Shown here piece by piece: positions 48,989 through 61,075 of a stretch of DNA of 64,000 bases (positions within the stretch are counted from its first letter, which is position 1; each line of letters opens with the position of its first letter). The position numbers and the translations under genes are program-made. Below the pieces are notes generated by a model. The model did no database searches. It was not told where the DNA came from and saw nothing but the letters and a program-made list of their open reading frames with translations. The DNA comes from Aquipseudomonas ullengensis (GTDB lineage Bacteria > Pseudomonadota > Gammaproteobacteria > Pseudomonadales > Pseudomonadaceae), in the NCBI RefSeq assembly GCF_014174475.1, contig NZ_JACJUD010000001.1, positions 682,001 through 746,000 of the forward strand, written 5' to 3'.

Positions 48989-51211
48989 TTAACGCAGCAC
49001 CTGCGGCGCGGTGAGCTTCTCCAGCAGCGCCGCCTGGGCACTGCGCGGGTTGGCGTTGCCGCTCGGGCTGGTGCGCAGGTAGCGGCCGTCCGGCTGCAGC
49101 ACCCAGGCCTGGGTGTTGTCCGTCAGGTAGGACTCCAGCTCCTTCTTCACCCGGATGATCAGCTTGCGCCCTTCCACCGGGAAACAGGTCTCCACGCGCT
49201 TGTCGAGGTTACGTTCCATCCAGTCGGCACTGGACAGGTAGATCTTCTCATCGCCGCCATTGAGGAAGTAGAACACCCGCGTGTGCTCGAGGAAGCGGCC
49301 GATGATCGAGCGCACATGGATGTTGTGCGACACCCCGTGTACACCCGGGCGCAGCGAACACATGCCACGTACCACCAGGTCGATCTTCACCCCGGCCTGG
49401 CTGGCCTTGTACAGCGCGCGGATGATCTTCGGATCGGTCAGCGAGTTGAACTTGGCCATGATGTGCGCCGGCTTGCCTTCGGCGGCCAGCGTGGTCTCGC
49501 GGGTGATCATGTCGAGCAGGGTTTTTTTCAGGGTGAACGGCGCATGCAGCAGCTTCTTCATGCGCAGGGTCTTGCCCATGCCGATCAGTTGGCTGAACAG
49601 CTTGGACACGTCCTCGCACAGCGCCGCATCGGCGGTGAGCAGGCTGTAGTCGGTGTACAGCTTGGCGTTGCCGGCGTGGTAGTTGCCGGTGCCGAGGTGC
49701 GCGTAGCGGCGCAACTCGCCGTTCTCGCGACGCAGGATCAGCATCATCTTGGCGTGGGTCTTGAAGCCGACCACGCCATAGATCACCACCGCGCCGGCAG
49801 CCTGCAGGCGGCTGGCCAGTTGCAGGTTGGATTCTTCGTCGAAGCGCGCGCGCAGTTCGATCACCGCGGTGACTTCCTTGCCGTTACGCGCCGCTTCCAC
49901 CAGGGCGTCGACGATTTCCGAGTTGGCCCCGGAGCGGTACAGGGTCTGCTTGATGGCCAGTACATGCGGGTCTTTCGCGGCCTGGCGCATCAGGTCGACC
50001 ACCGGGGTGAACGACTCGAAGGGGTGCAGCAGGAGGATGTCCTGCTTGCCGACCACGCTGAAGATGTTCTCGCTGTTCTGCAGCAGCTTGGGGATTACCG
50101 GGGTGAAGGTGTTGTACTGCAGCTCCGGGTGGCTATCCAGGCCAGTGATGCTGAACAGGCGCGTCAGGTTGACCGGCCCATTGACGCGGTACAGCTCGCT
50201 CTCGGCCAGGTTGAACTGCTTGAGCAGGTAGTCGGACAGCTGCAGCGGGCAGGTCTCGGCCACTTCCAGGCGCACCGCATCGCCATAGCGGCGCGAGAAC
50301 AGCTCGCCACGCAGGGCGCGCGCCAGGTCTTCGACGTCCTCGGTGTCCACCGACAGGTCGGCGTTACGGGTCAGGCGGAACTGGTAGCAGCCCTTGACCT
50401 TCATGCCAGGGAACAGGTCGTCGGCATGGGCGTGGATCATCGAGGAGAGGAACACGTAGTTGTCGCCAGGGCCGCTGATCTCTTCCGGCACCTTGATCAC
50501 CCGCGGCAGCAGGCGGGGCGCCGGAATGATCGCCAGACCGGAATCGCGACCGAAGGCATCGATGCCCTCCAGCTCGACGATGAAGTTCAAGCTCTTGTTC
50601 ACCAGCAAGGGGAACGGGTGCGTCGGGTCGAGACCGATCGGGGTGATGATCGGTGCGATCTGCTCGCGGAAGTAACGGCGCACCCAGACCTTCAGCTTGG
50701 CCGACCAGTTACGGCGGCGGATAAAGCTGATCTGGTGCTTGGCCAGCTCGGGAAACAGCACGTCGTTGAGCAGCGCGTACTGGCGGTCTACCTGCTCGTG
50801 GGCGATCTCGGAGATGCGCGCCAGCACCTGGCTCGGCAGCAGGCCGTCGGGGCCGGCCTGCTCGCGGGCGAAGTTGATCTGCTTCTTCAGGCCGGCGACG
50901 CGGATCTCGAAGAACTCGTCGAGGTTGCTGGAGAAGATCAGCAGGAACTTGAGCCGCTCGAGCAGCGGATAGGACTCGTCCAGCGCCTGCTCCAGCACGC
51001 GGATGTTGAACTGCAGTTGCGACAGCTCGCGGTGGATGTACAGGCTGCTGTCATCCACGCTGGGGATCGGCGGCGGCGCCACCGCTGCCAGAGCCGCAGG
51101 CTCCGGCTCTGGAGCGGCCACGGGCTCGACCACCTCGACGGCGGCGATCTCCAGTTCGACGACGGGGGCGTCATCCACAACTGCGTTCTTGCTGAGTCCC
51201 TCGGTGTTCAT
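48989..51211 (-). CDS. ppk: polyphosphate kinase 1
   Basis: A 740-residue PPK1 that polymerises the gamma phosphate of ATP into polyphosphate. The phospho-histidine is in G-F-K-T-H-A-K-M and the second essential histidine 19 residues later in [10 protein letters not shown], the spacing of E. coli H435/H454. An Ala/Pro/Glu/Val-rich segment of about 50 residues precedes the core ([12 protein letters not shown]), longer than in E. coli. It follows hemB on the same strand with a 20-bp gap. Confidence 0.96.
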   Translation of the reverse strand: MNTEGLSKNAVVDDAPVVELEIAAVEVVEPVAAPEPEPAALAAVAPPPIPSVDDSSLYIHRELSQLQFNIRVLEQALDESYPLLERLKFLLIFSSNLDEFFEIRVAGLKKQINFAREQAGPDGLLPSQVLARISEIAHEQVDRQYALLNDVLFPELAKHQISFIRRRNWSAKLKVWVRRYFREQIAPIITPIGLDPTHPFPLLVNKSLNFIVELEGIDAFGRDSGLAIIPAPRLLPRVIKVPEEISGPGDNYVFLSSMIHAHADDLFPGMKVKGCYQFRLTRNADLSVDTEDVEDLARALRGELFSRRYGDAVRLEVAETCPLQLSDYLLKQFNLAESELYRVNGPVNLTRLFSITGLDSHPELQYNTFTPVIPKLLQNSENIFSVVGKQDILLLHPFESFTPVVDLMRQAAKDPHVLAIKQTLYRSGANSEIVDALVEAARNGKEVTAVIELRARFDEESNLQLASRLQAAGAVVIYGVVGFKTHAKMMLILRRENGELRRYAHLGTGNYHAGNAKLYTDYSLLTADAALCEDVSKLFSQLIGMGKTLRMKKLLHAPFTLKKTLLDMITRETTLAAEGKPAHIMAKFNSLTDPKIIRALYKASQAGVKIDLVVRGMCSLRPGVHGVSHNIHVRSIIGRFLEHTRVFYFLNGGDEKIYLSSADWMERNLDKRVETCFPVEGRKLIIRVKKELESYLTDNTQAWVLQPDGRYLRTSPSGNANPRSAQAALLEKLTAPQVLR

Positions 51212-51231
51212 GCCATCTTCCCTGGAGCGCT

Positions 51232-52287
<1,056 letters not shown>

Positions 52288-52345
52288 TTATATGCCTCCA
52301 TTATGACCAAATGATGACGATCCGGGCACCGCCGCTTGCCCGGAA

Positions 52346-53596
52346 TCAAGCACGCACTGGCGCGACCCATTGCCGCTGCAGCAGTGCCAGGGCCAGCAGG
52401 CTGGTGCCGGTATAGGCCGCCAACAGGGCCCAGGCACTCATGGAGCTCGCCAGCAGCCCCTGCTCCTGCGCCAGCCACAACAGCGGCAGGTTGAGCAGCA
52501 GCCGCAGCAGTTCCAGGCGCCCAGCGAAGCTGCGGTTCTCCAACCAGGCCCCGAGGCTGAACAGGCCGAACGCCATCCAGCCCCAACCCAGCAGCAACTG
52601 GGCGAGCGGCAGCGTGCCGCCAACGCCCAGCAGCCAGGTGCCACCCGCCACATAGCCAACAAACTGCACCAGCGCATAGAGCTGCCGCGAGCGGCTCAAC
52701 GGCACCTCGAAACGGCGGAACTGGGCGAGATCGGGCTTGCTGCGCGGGAAGCGCGCCTCGACATCCGCCGGGCGCCAGCCGGTGCGCATGAACCAGATGC
52801 GCAACTTGTCGCGTAAAGACTGCGTACGCCGCGCGTCCTGCCACAGCGCCGCATACACCTGCAGGTTGGCCCACAGCGGGTTCCAGCTCTGCAGCGGCAC
52901 GGTCACGCCAAACACCACCGGATGCTCGTCGAGTTCTTCCTGAAAGGTGCCGAACAGACGATCCCAGAGGATGAACACGCCGCCGTAGTTACGATCCATG
53001 TACACCTGGTTCTGCGCATGGTGCACCCGGTGGTTGGACGGGGTGATGAAGAACCACTCGAACCAGCCAAGCTTGGGGATGTGCCGGGTGTGCACCCAGA
53101 ACTGGTACAGCAAATTGAGCGCGCCGACCGTGAGGAACACCAGCGGCGGCACCCCGGCGATGGCCATAGGCAGGTAGAAAATCCAGCCGAAGAGGAAGCC
53201 TGTGCTGGTCTGGCGCAGGGCCGTGGAGAGGTTGTACTCCTCGCTCTGGTGGTGCACCGAGTGCGCCGCCCAGAGGATGCTGCGCTCGTGGCCCATGCGG
53301 TGTAGCCAGTAGTAGCAGAAGTCGTAGAAAACAAAGGCAAACAACCAGACCCAGAGGTTGTCTACCGATAACTCGAACAGGGCCAGGTGCTGCCAGGCGA
53401 AGGCATAGGTGACCAGGCCGAAGGCTTTGGTCAGCAGGCCGCTGGTAGTCGACAGCACGCCCGCGCTGAGGCTGTTGAGGGCATCGGCCAGGCGATAGGT
53501 GCTCAGGCCGCGCCAGCGATCGACCAGCAGCTCGATGCCGATCAGCAGGAAGAAGGCCGGTACCGCATAGAGGATGTAATTCACCGTGGACCCCAT
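52346..53596 (-). CDS. sterol desaturase/fatty acid hydroxylase family protein, alkylglycerol monooxygenase-like
   Basis: A 416-residue membrane protein with several helices. The di-iron histidine cluster is complete: H99-R-M-G-H103, H112-S-V-H-H116, H169/H172 and H189-R-V-H-H193. The N-terminal half resembles human alkylglycerol monooxygenase (TMEM195); the C-terminal third (about 300-410) has four more predicted helices of unknown function. It should use O2 to hydroxylate a lipid-type substrate. Transcribed in the same direction as hemB, but 100 bp upstream. Confidence 0.85.
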   Translation of the reverse strand: MGSTVNYILYAVPAFFLLIGIELLVDRWRGLSTYRLADALNSLSAGVLSTTSGLLTKAFGLVTYAFAWQHLALFELSVDNLWVWLFAFVFYDFCYYWLHRMGHERSILWAAHSVHHQSEEYNLSTALRQTSTGFLFGWIFYLPMAIAGVPPLVFLTVGALNLLYQFWVHTRHIPKLGWFEWFFITPSNHRVHHAQNQVYMDRNYGGVFILWDRLFGTFQEELDEHPVVFGVTVPLQSWNPLWANLQVYAALWQDARRTQSLRDKLRIWFMRTGWRPADVEARFPRSKPDLAQFRRFEVPLSRSRQLYALVQFVGYVAGGTWLLGVGGTLPLAQLLLGWGWMAFGLFSLGAWLENRSFAGRLELLRLLLNLPLLWLAQEQGLLASSMSAWALLAAYTGTSLLALALLQRQWVAPVRA

Positions 53597-53734
53597 ATCG
53601 TCAGGCCGCTGTGCGGGCTAGGATGACAGTATATGGAGCCATGCTAAGCCAGCCCGAGCAGCCGACCGAGAGCCGGGCATGACAGGCCGAGCGGCATTTG
53701 GCGACATCGGACGTTTTCCCATCAGGAGCACACC

Positions 53735-54400
53735 ATGAGCAAAAAGGTAGCCGTCATTCTCTCCGGCTGCGGCGTCTATGACGGCGCGGAAATCCAGGAA
53801 AGCGTGATCACCCTGCTGCGCCTCGACCAACGCGGCGCCCAGGTGCAGTGCTTTGCGCCGAATGTGGCGCAGATGCATGTGATCAACCACCTGAGCGGCG
53901 AGGAGATGCCGGAGAGCCGCAACGTGCTCACCGAGTCCGCGCGCATCGCCCGTGGCAATGTCGAGGATGTGCGCACCCTGGCGGTCGAGCACTTCGATGC
54001 GCTGATCCTGCCGGGTGGTTTCGGCGTGGCCAAGAACCTCTCCAACTTCGCCGTGGAAGGCGCTAACTGCAGCGTGCAGCCGGACGTACTGGCCGCCGCC
54101 CAGGCCTTCGCCCAGGCGGGCAAACCCATCGGCCTGATCTGCATCTCGCCGGCCCTGGCGGTGAAGATCTTCGGCGCCGGCGTTACCGCCACCCTCGGCA
54201 GCTCGGAAGACCCGGCTGCCGCCGCCCTCGTCAGCATGGGCGGCGTACACGAAGAGTGCGCAGTGGAAGATGTGATCGAAGACCAGGCGCACAAGCTGGT
54301 CACGACCCCGGCCTACATGCTCGCCCAGTCCATCGCCGAAGCGGCATCCGGGATCAACAAGCTGGTCGACCGGGTGCTTGAGCTGGCCCAGCCGCACTGA
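53735..54400 (+). CDS. elbB: isoprenoid biosynthesis glyoxalase ElbB
   Basis: A 221-residue DJ-1/PfpI-family protein. It has S-G-C-G-V-Y-D-G-A-E-I-Q-E-S near the start, L-I-L-P-G-G-F-G-V-A-K-N-L, and the nucleophile elbow I-G-L-I-C-I-S-P-A with its cysteine. E. coli ElbB is a glyoxalase-III-like protein named for an effect on isoprenoid output. Shine-Dalgarno AGGAGC. Divergent from the AGMO-like gene. Confidence 0.92.
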   Translation: MSKKVAVILSGCGVYDGAEIQESVITLLRLDQRGAQVQCFAPNVAQMHVINHLSGEEMPESRNVLTESARIARGNVEDVRTLAVEHFDALILPGGFGVAKNLSNFAVEGANCSVQPDVLAAAQAFAQAGKPIGLICISPALAVKIFGAGVTATLGSSEDPAAAALVSMGGVHEECAVEDVIEDQAHKLVTTPAYMLAQSIAEAASGINKLVDRVLELAQPH

Positions 54401-54410
54401 TCCACAGGTT

Positions 54411-54430
54411 GGCGTAGCTCAAGCTACGCC
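54411..54430. repeat. 20-bp hairpin after elbB
   Basis: GGCGTAGCT-CA-AGCTACGCC, a 9-bp perfect stem with a 2-nt loop, 11 bp after the elbB stop. No T-run, so it is more likely a small repeat or stabiliser than a terminator. Confidence 0.5.
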
Positions 54431-54527
54431 GATCCGGCCAATCGCCGCGGCACCTGCGCCTCGGCGCTGGCCAAGGCTGGCAAGTTACGGCAGCGTGAGC
54501 ACACTCTTCGCGCCGGAATAGCCGCTC

Positions 54528-54998
54528 ATGACCCAACCGCCTTTCGAACTCACCCCTGAGCTGCACGACGCTGTCGGCAGCTTCTTCCAGCGCATCCCCT
54601 TCAACCAGGTGCTCGGCATCCAGCTGGTCGAGCTGGCCGTGGACAAGGTGGTGATGAGCCTGCCGATGAAGCCCGAGCTGATCGGCAACTTCGTCCAGGG
54701 CATTCTGCATGGCGGGGTGATTTCCTCGCTGCTCGATGTCGCCGGCGGCGCCATGGCGCTGATCGGCGCCTTCGAACGGCATCAGCACCTGCCCGCCAGC
54801 GAACGCATGGCCAGGCTGTCCAAGCTCGGCACCATCGACCTGCGCGTCGACTACCTGCGTCCGGGGCGCGGCCAGCTGTTCACCGCCACCGCGGTATTGC
54901 TGCGCTCAGGCAACAAGGTCGCGGTGGTGCGCACCGAACTGCACAGCGACGACGGCACCCTGGTTGCCGTGGGCACCGGCACCTACCTGTGCGGCTAA
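54528..54998 (+). CDS. PaaI-type hotdog thioesterase
   Basis: A 156-residue thioesterase of the YigI/PaaI group. The active-site region is Q-G-I-L-H-G-G-V-I-S-S-L-L-D-V-A-G-G, followed by I-D-L-R-V-D-Y-L-R-P-G. It probably hydrolyses medium- or long-chain acyl-CoA. Its substrate cannot be told. 127 bp after elbB. Confidence 0.87.
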   Translation: MTQPPFELTPELHDAVGSFFQRIPFNQVLGIQLVELAVDKVVMSLPMKPELIGNFVQGILHGGVISSLLDVAGGAMALIGAFERHQHLPASERMARLSKLGTIDLRVDYLRPGRGQLFTATAVLLRSGNKVAVVRTELHSDDGTLVAVGTGTYLCG

Positions 54999-55001
54999 TC
55001 C

Positions 55002-55089
55002 TGTAGCAGCGAACTCTGCTCGCGAACCGGGTTCGTCCGGCTGGATCTCCCGCTAAAACAGAGCAGCCTGTAGGGCGGGTGCAACCCGC
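55002..55089. repeat. REP-like elements
   Basis: TGTAGCAGCGAACTCTGCTCGCGAA (55002-55026) resembles the Pseudomonas REP TGTAGGAGCGAGCTTGCTCGCGAA. GTAGGGCGGGTGCAACCCGC (55070-55089) is a second unit with a GCGGGT/ACCCGC stem. They lie between the convergent thioesterase and yaiI genes. Confidence 0.6.
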
Positions 55090-55115
55090 GGCGGTCGGCG
55101 CGCAAGGTGCCTTGC

Positions 55116-55571
55116 TCAGGCCTGGCGCATCAACCGGGTGAGGATGCGATCCAGCGAATTGGCGAACGCCTGGCGATCTTTCTCGCCATAGGCGGCCTGG
55201 CCACCGCCCACCTGGCCCTGCTCGCGCAGGTCGGTGAACAGGTTGCGCACCGCCAGGCGCTCGCCCATGTTGCGCTCGTCGAATTCACGACCCCGCGGAT
55301 CGAGGGCGCTGACGCCCTTCTTCACCAATCGGTCGGCCAGCGGCACATCGCTGCAGATCACCAGCTCGCCGGGCACCGCGTGCTCCACCAGGTAGTCATC
55401 GGCAGCATCCGGCCCGCTCGGCACCACGATCAGGCGCACGCAGGTGAAGGACGGCCTGGCCACCGGCTGGCCGGCCACCAGCACCACCTCGAAGCCGCGC
55501 TTCAAGGCGAACTTCACCACCTGGTCGCGCGCCGCCCGTGGGCAGGCGTCGGCATCGATCCATACGCGCAT
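55116..55571 (-). CDS. yaiI: YaiI/YqxD family (UPF0178) protein
   Basis: A 151-residue NYN/PIN-like protein. It has W-I-D-A-D-A-C-P near the start, D-D-Y-L-V-E-H, I-C-S-D-V-P-L-A-D and P-R-G-R-E-F. The aspartates suggest a nuclease-like metal site, but no activity is established for the family. It follows the FTR1 gene by 5 bp, so it is probably co-transcribed with it. Confidence 0.9.
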   Translation of the reverse strand: MRVWIDADACPRAARDQVVKFALKRGFEVVLVAGQPVARPSFTCVRLIVVPSGPDAADDYLVEHAVPGELVICSDVPLADRLVKKGVSALDPRGREFDERNMGERLAVRNLFTDLREQGQVGGGQAAYGEKDRQAFANSLDRILTRLMRQA

Positions 55572-55576
55572 CGGCG

Positions 55577-57475
55577 TCAGGCACTCGCCTGCGCGCGACG
55601 CCGCTCACCCAGCCAGCTGCGGCCGTAGAGCACGGCAATGCCGAGCAGCGCCAGGGCCTGGGCCGACAGGGTGTAGGCGTCGGCGTGGATGCCCAGCCAG
55701 TCGAAGTCGAAGAACGCCACCGGCCGCGTGCCGAGCACGCCGGCTTCCTGCAGCGCCGCCACACCATGGCCAGCGAACACCACCGAGAGCACGCACAGCA
55801 GCACCGCGTTGGCGGTAAAGAAGGTCGCCAGCGGCAACTTGCGCGAGCCACGCAGGATCACCCAGGCCAGGCCGAGCAACAGCACCAGCGCCGCAGCAGC
55901 GCCAGCCAGGACCATGTCGTGGCCGGCCGGACCGGCCTGCAACCAGAGGGTTTCGTAGAACAGGATGACCTCGAACAGCTCGCGGTAGACGGAGAAGAAC
56001 GCCAGCACGGCGAAGCCGAAGCGCCCGCCGCCACCGATCAGGCTGCTTTTGATGTAGTCCTGCCAGGCCGCCGCATGCCGGCGATCGTGCATCCACACGC
56101 CGACCCACAGCAGCACCACGCTGGCGAACAGCGCCGTGGCGCCTTCGAGCAACTCGCGCTGGGCGCCGCTGACGTCGATCACATACGCCGCCAGGGCCCA
56201 GGTGCCGACACCGGCCAGCAGGGCCAGGCCCCAGCCGACGTGCACGCTGCGCACCGCCTGTTGCTGCCCGGTATTGCGCAGGTAAGCAAGGATCGCCGCC
56301 AGCACCAGGATCGCCTCCAGGCCTTCGCGCAGCAGGATCAGCAGGCTGGAGAAGAAGCTCAGCGAGGCATTCATCGCCCCGCCGGCGAGCAGCTCGGCAG
56401 CCTTGCCCAGTTCGACCTTGGCCACCTCAAGTGCCTGCTCAGCCTCAGCCACGCTGGCGCCATCCTGCAGCAACTGACGGTAGGCCATCAGCGCTTTCTC
56501 GGTGGTCTTGCGCTGTGCCGCGTCGAGGTTGTCCAGGGCACTTTCGACCAGCTCGAAACCTTCCAGATAGGCCGCCACGGACAGGTCATAGGCCTGCTCA
56601 TGGTCGCCAGTGCGGTAGGTCTGCAGGCTCTGCTCGAGGGTGCTGCGGGTGTAACCAATCAGCTCCTGCGGGCCACGTTGCTCCTGCGGTGGTTGGGCGC
56701 GCTGGGCACGGAAGGCGGCGACCGCCTTGGCGTCATGGTTGCTGGCGACTTCTTCCGGGGTCTTGCTGGCCAGTTCGGCCAGGCCGAATGTGCTGCCAGC
56801 GGCCTGGTCAGGCTGCGCGGTGAACGAGGCGACATAGGTCGCGATGTCCCAGCGCTGGCGCTCGTCGAGCTGGTCGGCGAACGACGGCATGTCGGTGCCT
56901 TCCACGCCCAGGCCGAGGGTGCTGAACAGGTCATACAGGCTCAGCTTGTCCATCCGCGCAGCATCGCGCAGGTTGGCCGGCGGCGGCTCCAGGCCAAGCC
57001 CGGCAGGGCCGTCACCGGCACCCAGGTCGCCGTGGCACACCGCGCATTGCTGCGCGTACAGCGGAGCGCCGCGCGCCGGGTCGGGGGTAATCGCCGGAAT
57101 CTGGCGAATCTGGTACAGCTCGGCCAGGCGGGCCGCCAGCTGCCGCGCCTGGCGGGTCACGGCCACGCCGTCGCCATGCTGCTCGACGGCGCTGCGCAGT
57201 TGCGCCACGCCCTGCTCAAGCTCGCCACGGCCGGCATTGGCCGGCAGGGCGACGATCAGGCCCTGCAGCACGCCGAGGAATTCCAGTTGCTCACGGTACT
57301 CGTCAGCGTCGATGACCTGGCCGGCATTCACCGTGGCCGGGTAGTCGGCGCCGATATAGCCCAGCAGGTGCAGGGCCTGGGCCGTGCCATCGGCCGGTTC
57401 GGCCATGACGGACAGGCTGCACAGGGCCAGCAGCGGCACCAGCAGCCAGGAAAGGAGGAAGCGATTGCGAAGCAT
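55577..57475 (-). CDS. cytochrome c-FTR1 fusion, iron permease
   Basis: A 632-residue protein. A signal peptide (about 1-25) is followed by a helical region, a c-type cytochrome domain with C144-A-V-C147-H148 and axial M196 (D-M-P-S-F), a helical linker (about 250-365), then an FTR1 permease domain with about seven helices. The iron-pathway motifs are R383-E-G-L-E387 and R498-E-L-F-E502; R440-E-L-L-E is a third REXXE. Fe2+ would be oxidised at the haem side and passed into the permease. The start at 57475 places the signal peptide at the N terminus. Confidence 0.9.
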   Translation of the reverse strand: MLRNRFLLSWLLVPLLALCSLSVMAEPADGTAQALHLLGYIGADYPATVNAGQVIDADEYREQLEFLGVLQGLIVALPANAGRGELEQGVAQLRSAVEQHGDGVAVTRQARQLAARLAELYQIRQIPAITPDPARGAPLYAQQCAVCHGDLGAGDGPAGLGLEPPPANLRDAARMDKLSLYDLFSTLGLGVEGTDMPSFADQLDERQRWDIATYVASFTAQPDQAAGSTFGLAELASKTPEEVASNHDAKAVAAFRAQRAQPPQEQRGPQELIGYTRSTLEQSLQTYRTGDHEQAYDLSVAAYLEGFELVESALDNLDAAQRKTTEKALMAYRQLLQDGASVAEAEQALEVAKVELGKAAELLAGGAMNASLSFFSSLLILLREGLEAILVLAAILAYLRNTGQQQAVRSVHVGWGLALLAGVGTWALAAYVIDVSGAQRELLEGATALFASVVLLWVGVWMHDRRHAAAWQDYIKSSLIGGGGRFGFAVLAFFSVYRELFEVILFYETLWLQAGPAGHDMVLAGAAAALVLLLGLAWVILRGSRKLPLATFFTANAVLLCVLSVVFAGHGVAALQEAGVLGTRPVAFFDFDWLGIHADAYTLSAQALALLGIAVLYGRSWLGERRRAQASA

Positions 57476-57509
57476 GAATGCGTCCCAAATAAGAATGGGT
57501 GGCATTAAA

Positions 57510-57563
57510 TTGTTACCTCCCTAACGATTTCACTCAAGCAAAATCGGAAATAAATGGTAACAA
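57510..57563. promoter_or_regulatory. inverted repeat flanking the FTR1 promoter region
   Basis: TTGTTACC (57510-57517) and GGTAACAA (57556-57563) are exact complements 38 bp apart. On the reverse strand the stretch between them holds TTGAGT followed at 16 bp by TAACAA, a possible promoter for the FTR1 gene. This could be a two-site operator. Regulator unknown. Confidence 0.35.
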
Positions 57564-57614
57564 GGGGACGAAACGGCCGCTGCGCAGTGAGCACTGCGCA
57601 GCGCTGCAGGCGCC

Positions 57615-58247
57615 TCAGGCCGCGGCGCGGCGCACCGTAGCCAACAGACCGGCGGCGAGCACGAACAGACTGGCGAAGGTACGATTCATCACCCGTTGTT
57701 GGCGCGGCGTGCGCAGCGCGCGCAGCACTCGCGAGGCCAGGCCGGTGTAGCCGGCCATGACGATCAGGTCGACGCTGATCATGGTCACGCCCATGATCAG
57801 GTACTGCGCCAGCAGCGGCTCCTGCGGATGGATGAACTGCGGCAGCACGGCGAGCATGAACACCACCGCCTTGGGGTTGCTGACGTTGACCAGGAAACCA
57901 CGCAGCACCAGGGTCAGCGGGCGGCCGATGGGGCGTTCGGCACTGCCGACGGACAAGTCACTGGGCACCGCGCGCCACTGAGCGATGGCCAGCCACACCA
58001 GGTAGATCACGCCGAACCACTTGATCAGGCTGAACGCCAGTGCCGACGTAGCCAGCAGCGCGCCAACCCCGGCGGCGACAATGGCGATCTGCAGGGCCAG
58101 GCCGATCTGCAGGCCCAGGGCGTTCCAGTAGCCACGCCAGAAGCCGTATTGCAGGCCGCTGGACATCGAGGCGATGGCGCCCGCGCCCGGCGACAGGCTG
58201 ATCACCCAGCAGGCAACGAAGAAAGCGAGCCAGGTTTCCAGAGCCAT
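57615..58247 (-). CDS. LysE/RhtB family amino acid exporter
   Basis: A 210-residue membrane protein with six predicted helices and the family start S-L-S-P-G-A-G-A-I-A-S-M-S-S-G plus W-R-G-Y-W-N-A-L-G-L-Q. It resembles RhtB-type homoserine/threonine exporters. The start at 58247 is preferred to an upstream in-frame codon because it gives M-A-L-E-T-W-L, the usual start. Substrate not known. Confidence 0.9.
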   Translation of the reverse strand: MALETWLAFFVACWVISLSPGAGAIASMSSGLQYGFWRGYWNALGLQIGLALQIAIVAAGVGALLATSALAFSLIKWFGVIYLVWLAIAQWRAVPSDLSVGSAERPIGRPLTLVLRGFLVNVSNPKAVVFMLAVLPQFIHPQEPLLAQYLIMGVTMISVDLIVMAGYTGLASRVLRALRTPRQQRVMNRTFASLFVLAAGLLATVRRAAA

Positions 58248-58265
58248 GACAGATACCTCAGAAAG

Positions 58266-58297
58266 CAAAAAGGGGCAGGCCGTAAAGCCTACCCCTT
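58266..58297 (-). terminator. terminator of the TerC-family gene
   Basis: On the reverse strand AAGGGGTAGGC-TTTACG-GCCTGCCCCTT followed by TTTGC, 25 bp after the stop at 58322. Confidence 0.85.
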
Positions 58298-58321
58298 CGT
58301 TTCAGCGAAGCACAGTATCAG

Positions 58322-59080
58322 TCAGTCAGGCGAACCCTTGCGCAACTGTACTGGCTCCTCGCCCTTCTGCCGCGCCATGGCGCCGCGCAGGCGGATGTTG
58401 ATCGCCTCGACCGCCAGGGAGAAGGCCATGGCGAAGTAGACGTAGCCCTTCGGCAGGTGCACTTCGAAGGACTCGGCGATCAGCACGGTACCGACCACGA
58501 TGAGGAACGACAGCGCCAGCATCTTCAGCGACGGGTGCTTGTCGATGAAGGCACTGATGGTGCTGGCCGACAGCATCATCACGATGACCGAGATGACGAT
58601 GGCCGCCACCATCACCGGCACATGCTGTACCAGACCGACGGCGGTGATCACCGAGTCCAGGCTGAAGACGATGTCGATGATCGCGATCTGCACGATGATG
58701 CCCATGAAGCCGTAGGCCTTGCCGCCGCCGTCTTGCGACTGCTCGGCGCCTTCCAGGCTGTGGAAAATTTCCATGCTGCTCTTGAACAGCAGGAACAGGC
58801 CGCCGAAGAACAGGATCAGGTCACGCCCGGAAATACCGTGGTCCATGACAGTGAACAAGTCGGCAGTCAGGCGCATGACCCAGGTGATCGACAGCAGCAA
58901 CAGGATGCGCGTACCCATGGCCAAGGCCAGGCCGAAGAAGCGCGCCTTGGGCTGCTGCTCGACCGGCAAACGGCTGACCAGGATCGAGATGAAAATGATG
59001 TTGTCGATGCCGAGGACGATCTCCAGGGCGGTCAGGGTGAGAAAGGCGACCCAGATTTCCGGGCTCATCAGCCATTCCAT
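58322..59080 (-). CDS. TerC family membrane protein
   Basis: A 252-residue integral membrane protein with about seven helices. It has the TerC motifs E-I-V-L-G-I-D-N-I-I-F in helix 1-2 and V-F-S-L-D-S-V-I-T-A, whose acidic residues are essential in the family. TerC/Alx/YgdQ proteins are linked to manganese export or metal insertion into secreted proteins. No yybP-ykoY-type riboswitch was seen in the 31-bp upstream gap. Confidence 0.9.
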   Translation of the reverse strand: MEWLMSPEIWVAFLTLTALEIVLGIDNIIFISILVSRLPVEQQPKARFFGLALAMGTRILLLLSITWVMRLTADLFTVMDHGISGRDLILFFGGLFLLFKSSMEIFHSLEGAEQSQDGGGKAYGFMGIIVQIAIIDIVFSLDSVITAVGLVQHVPVMVAAIVISVIVMMLSASTISAFIDKHPSLKMLALSFLIVVGTVLIAESFEVHLPKGYVYFAMAFSLAVEAINIRLRGAMARQKGEEPVQLRKGSPD

Positions 59081-59111
59081 GTTATTTGCCTCAGTGGTTT
59101 AGTGAATTCGT

Positions 59112-61025
<1,914 letters not shown>

Positions 61026-61075
61026 AATGGCCGCGGAGTCTACCAGCTTCATTCTGCTATCGCCCGGAGAGCCGC

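Noticed and set aside
55538-57508. A 656-codon open frame on + opposite the FTR1 fusion
   Set aside because: Antisense shadow; the reverse strand carries clear haem, signal-peptide and REXXE motifs.
57481-57510. Fur box before the FTR1 gene
   Set aside because: The best 19-bp window matched only about 8 of 19 consensus positions.
58248-59111. Possible yybP-ykoY manganese riboswitch for the TerC gene
   Set aside because: Only 31 bp separate the upstream ABC-F stop from the TerC start, too little for the aptamer.
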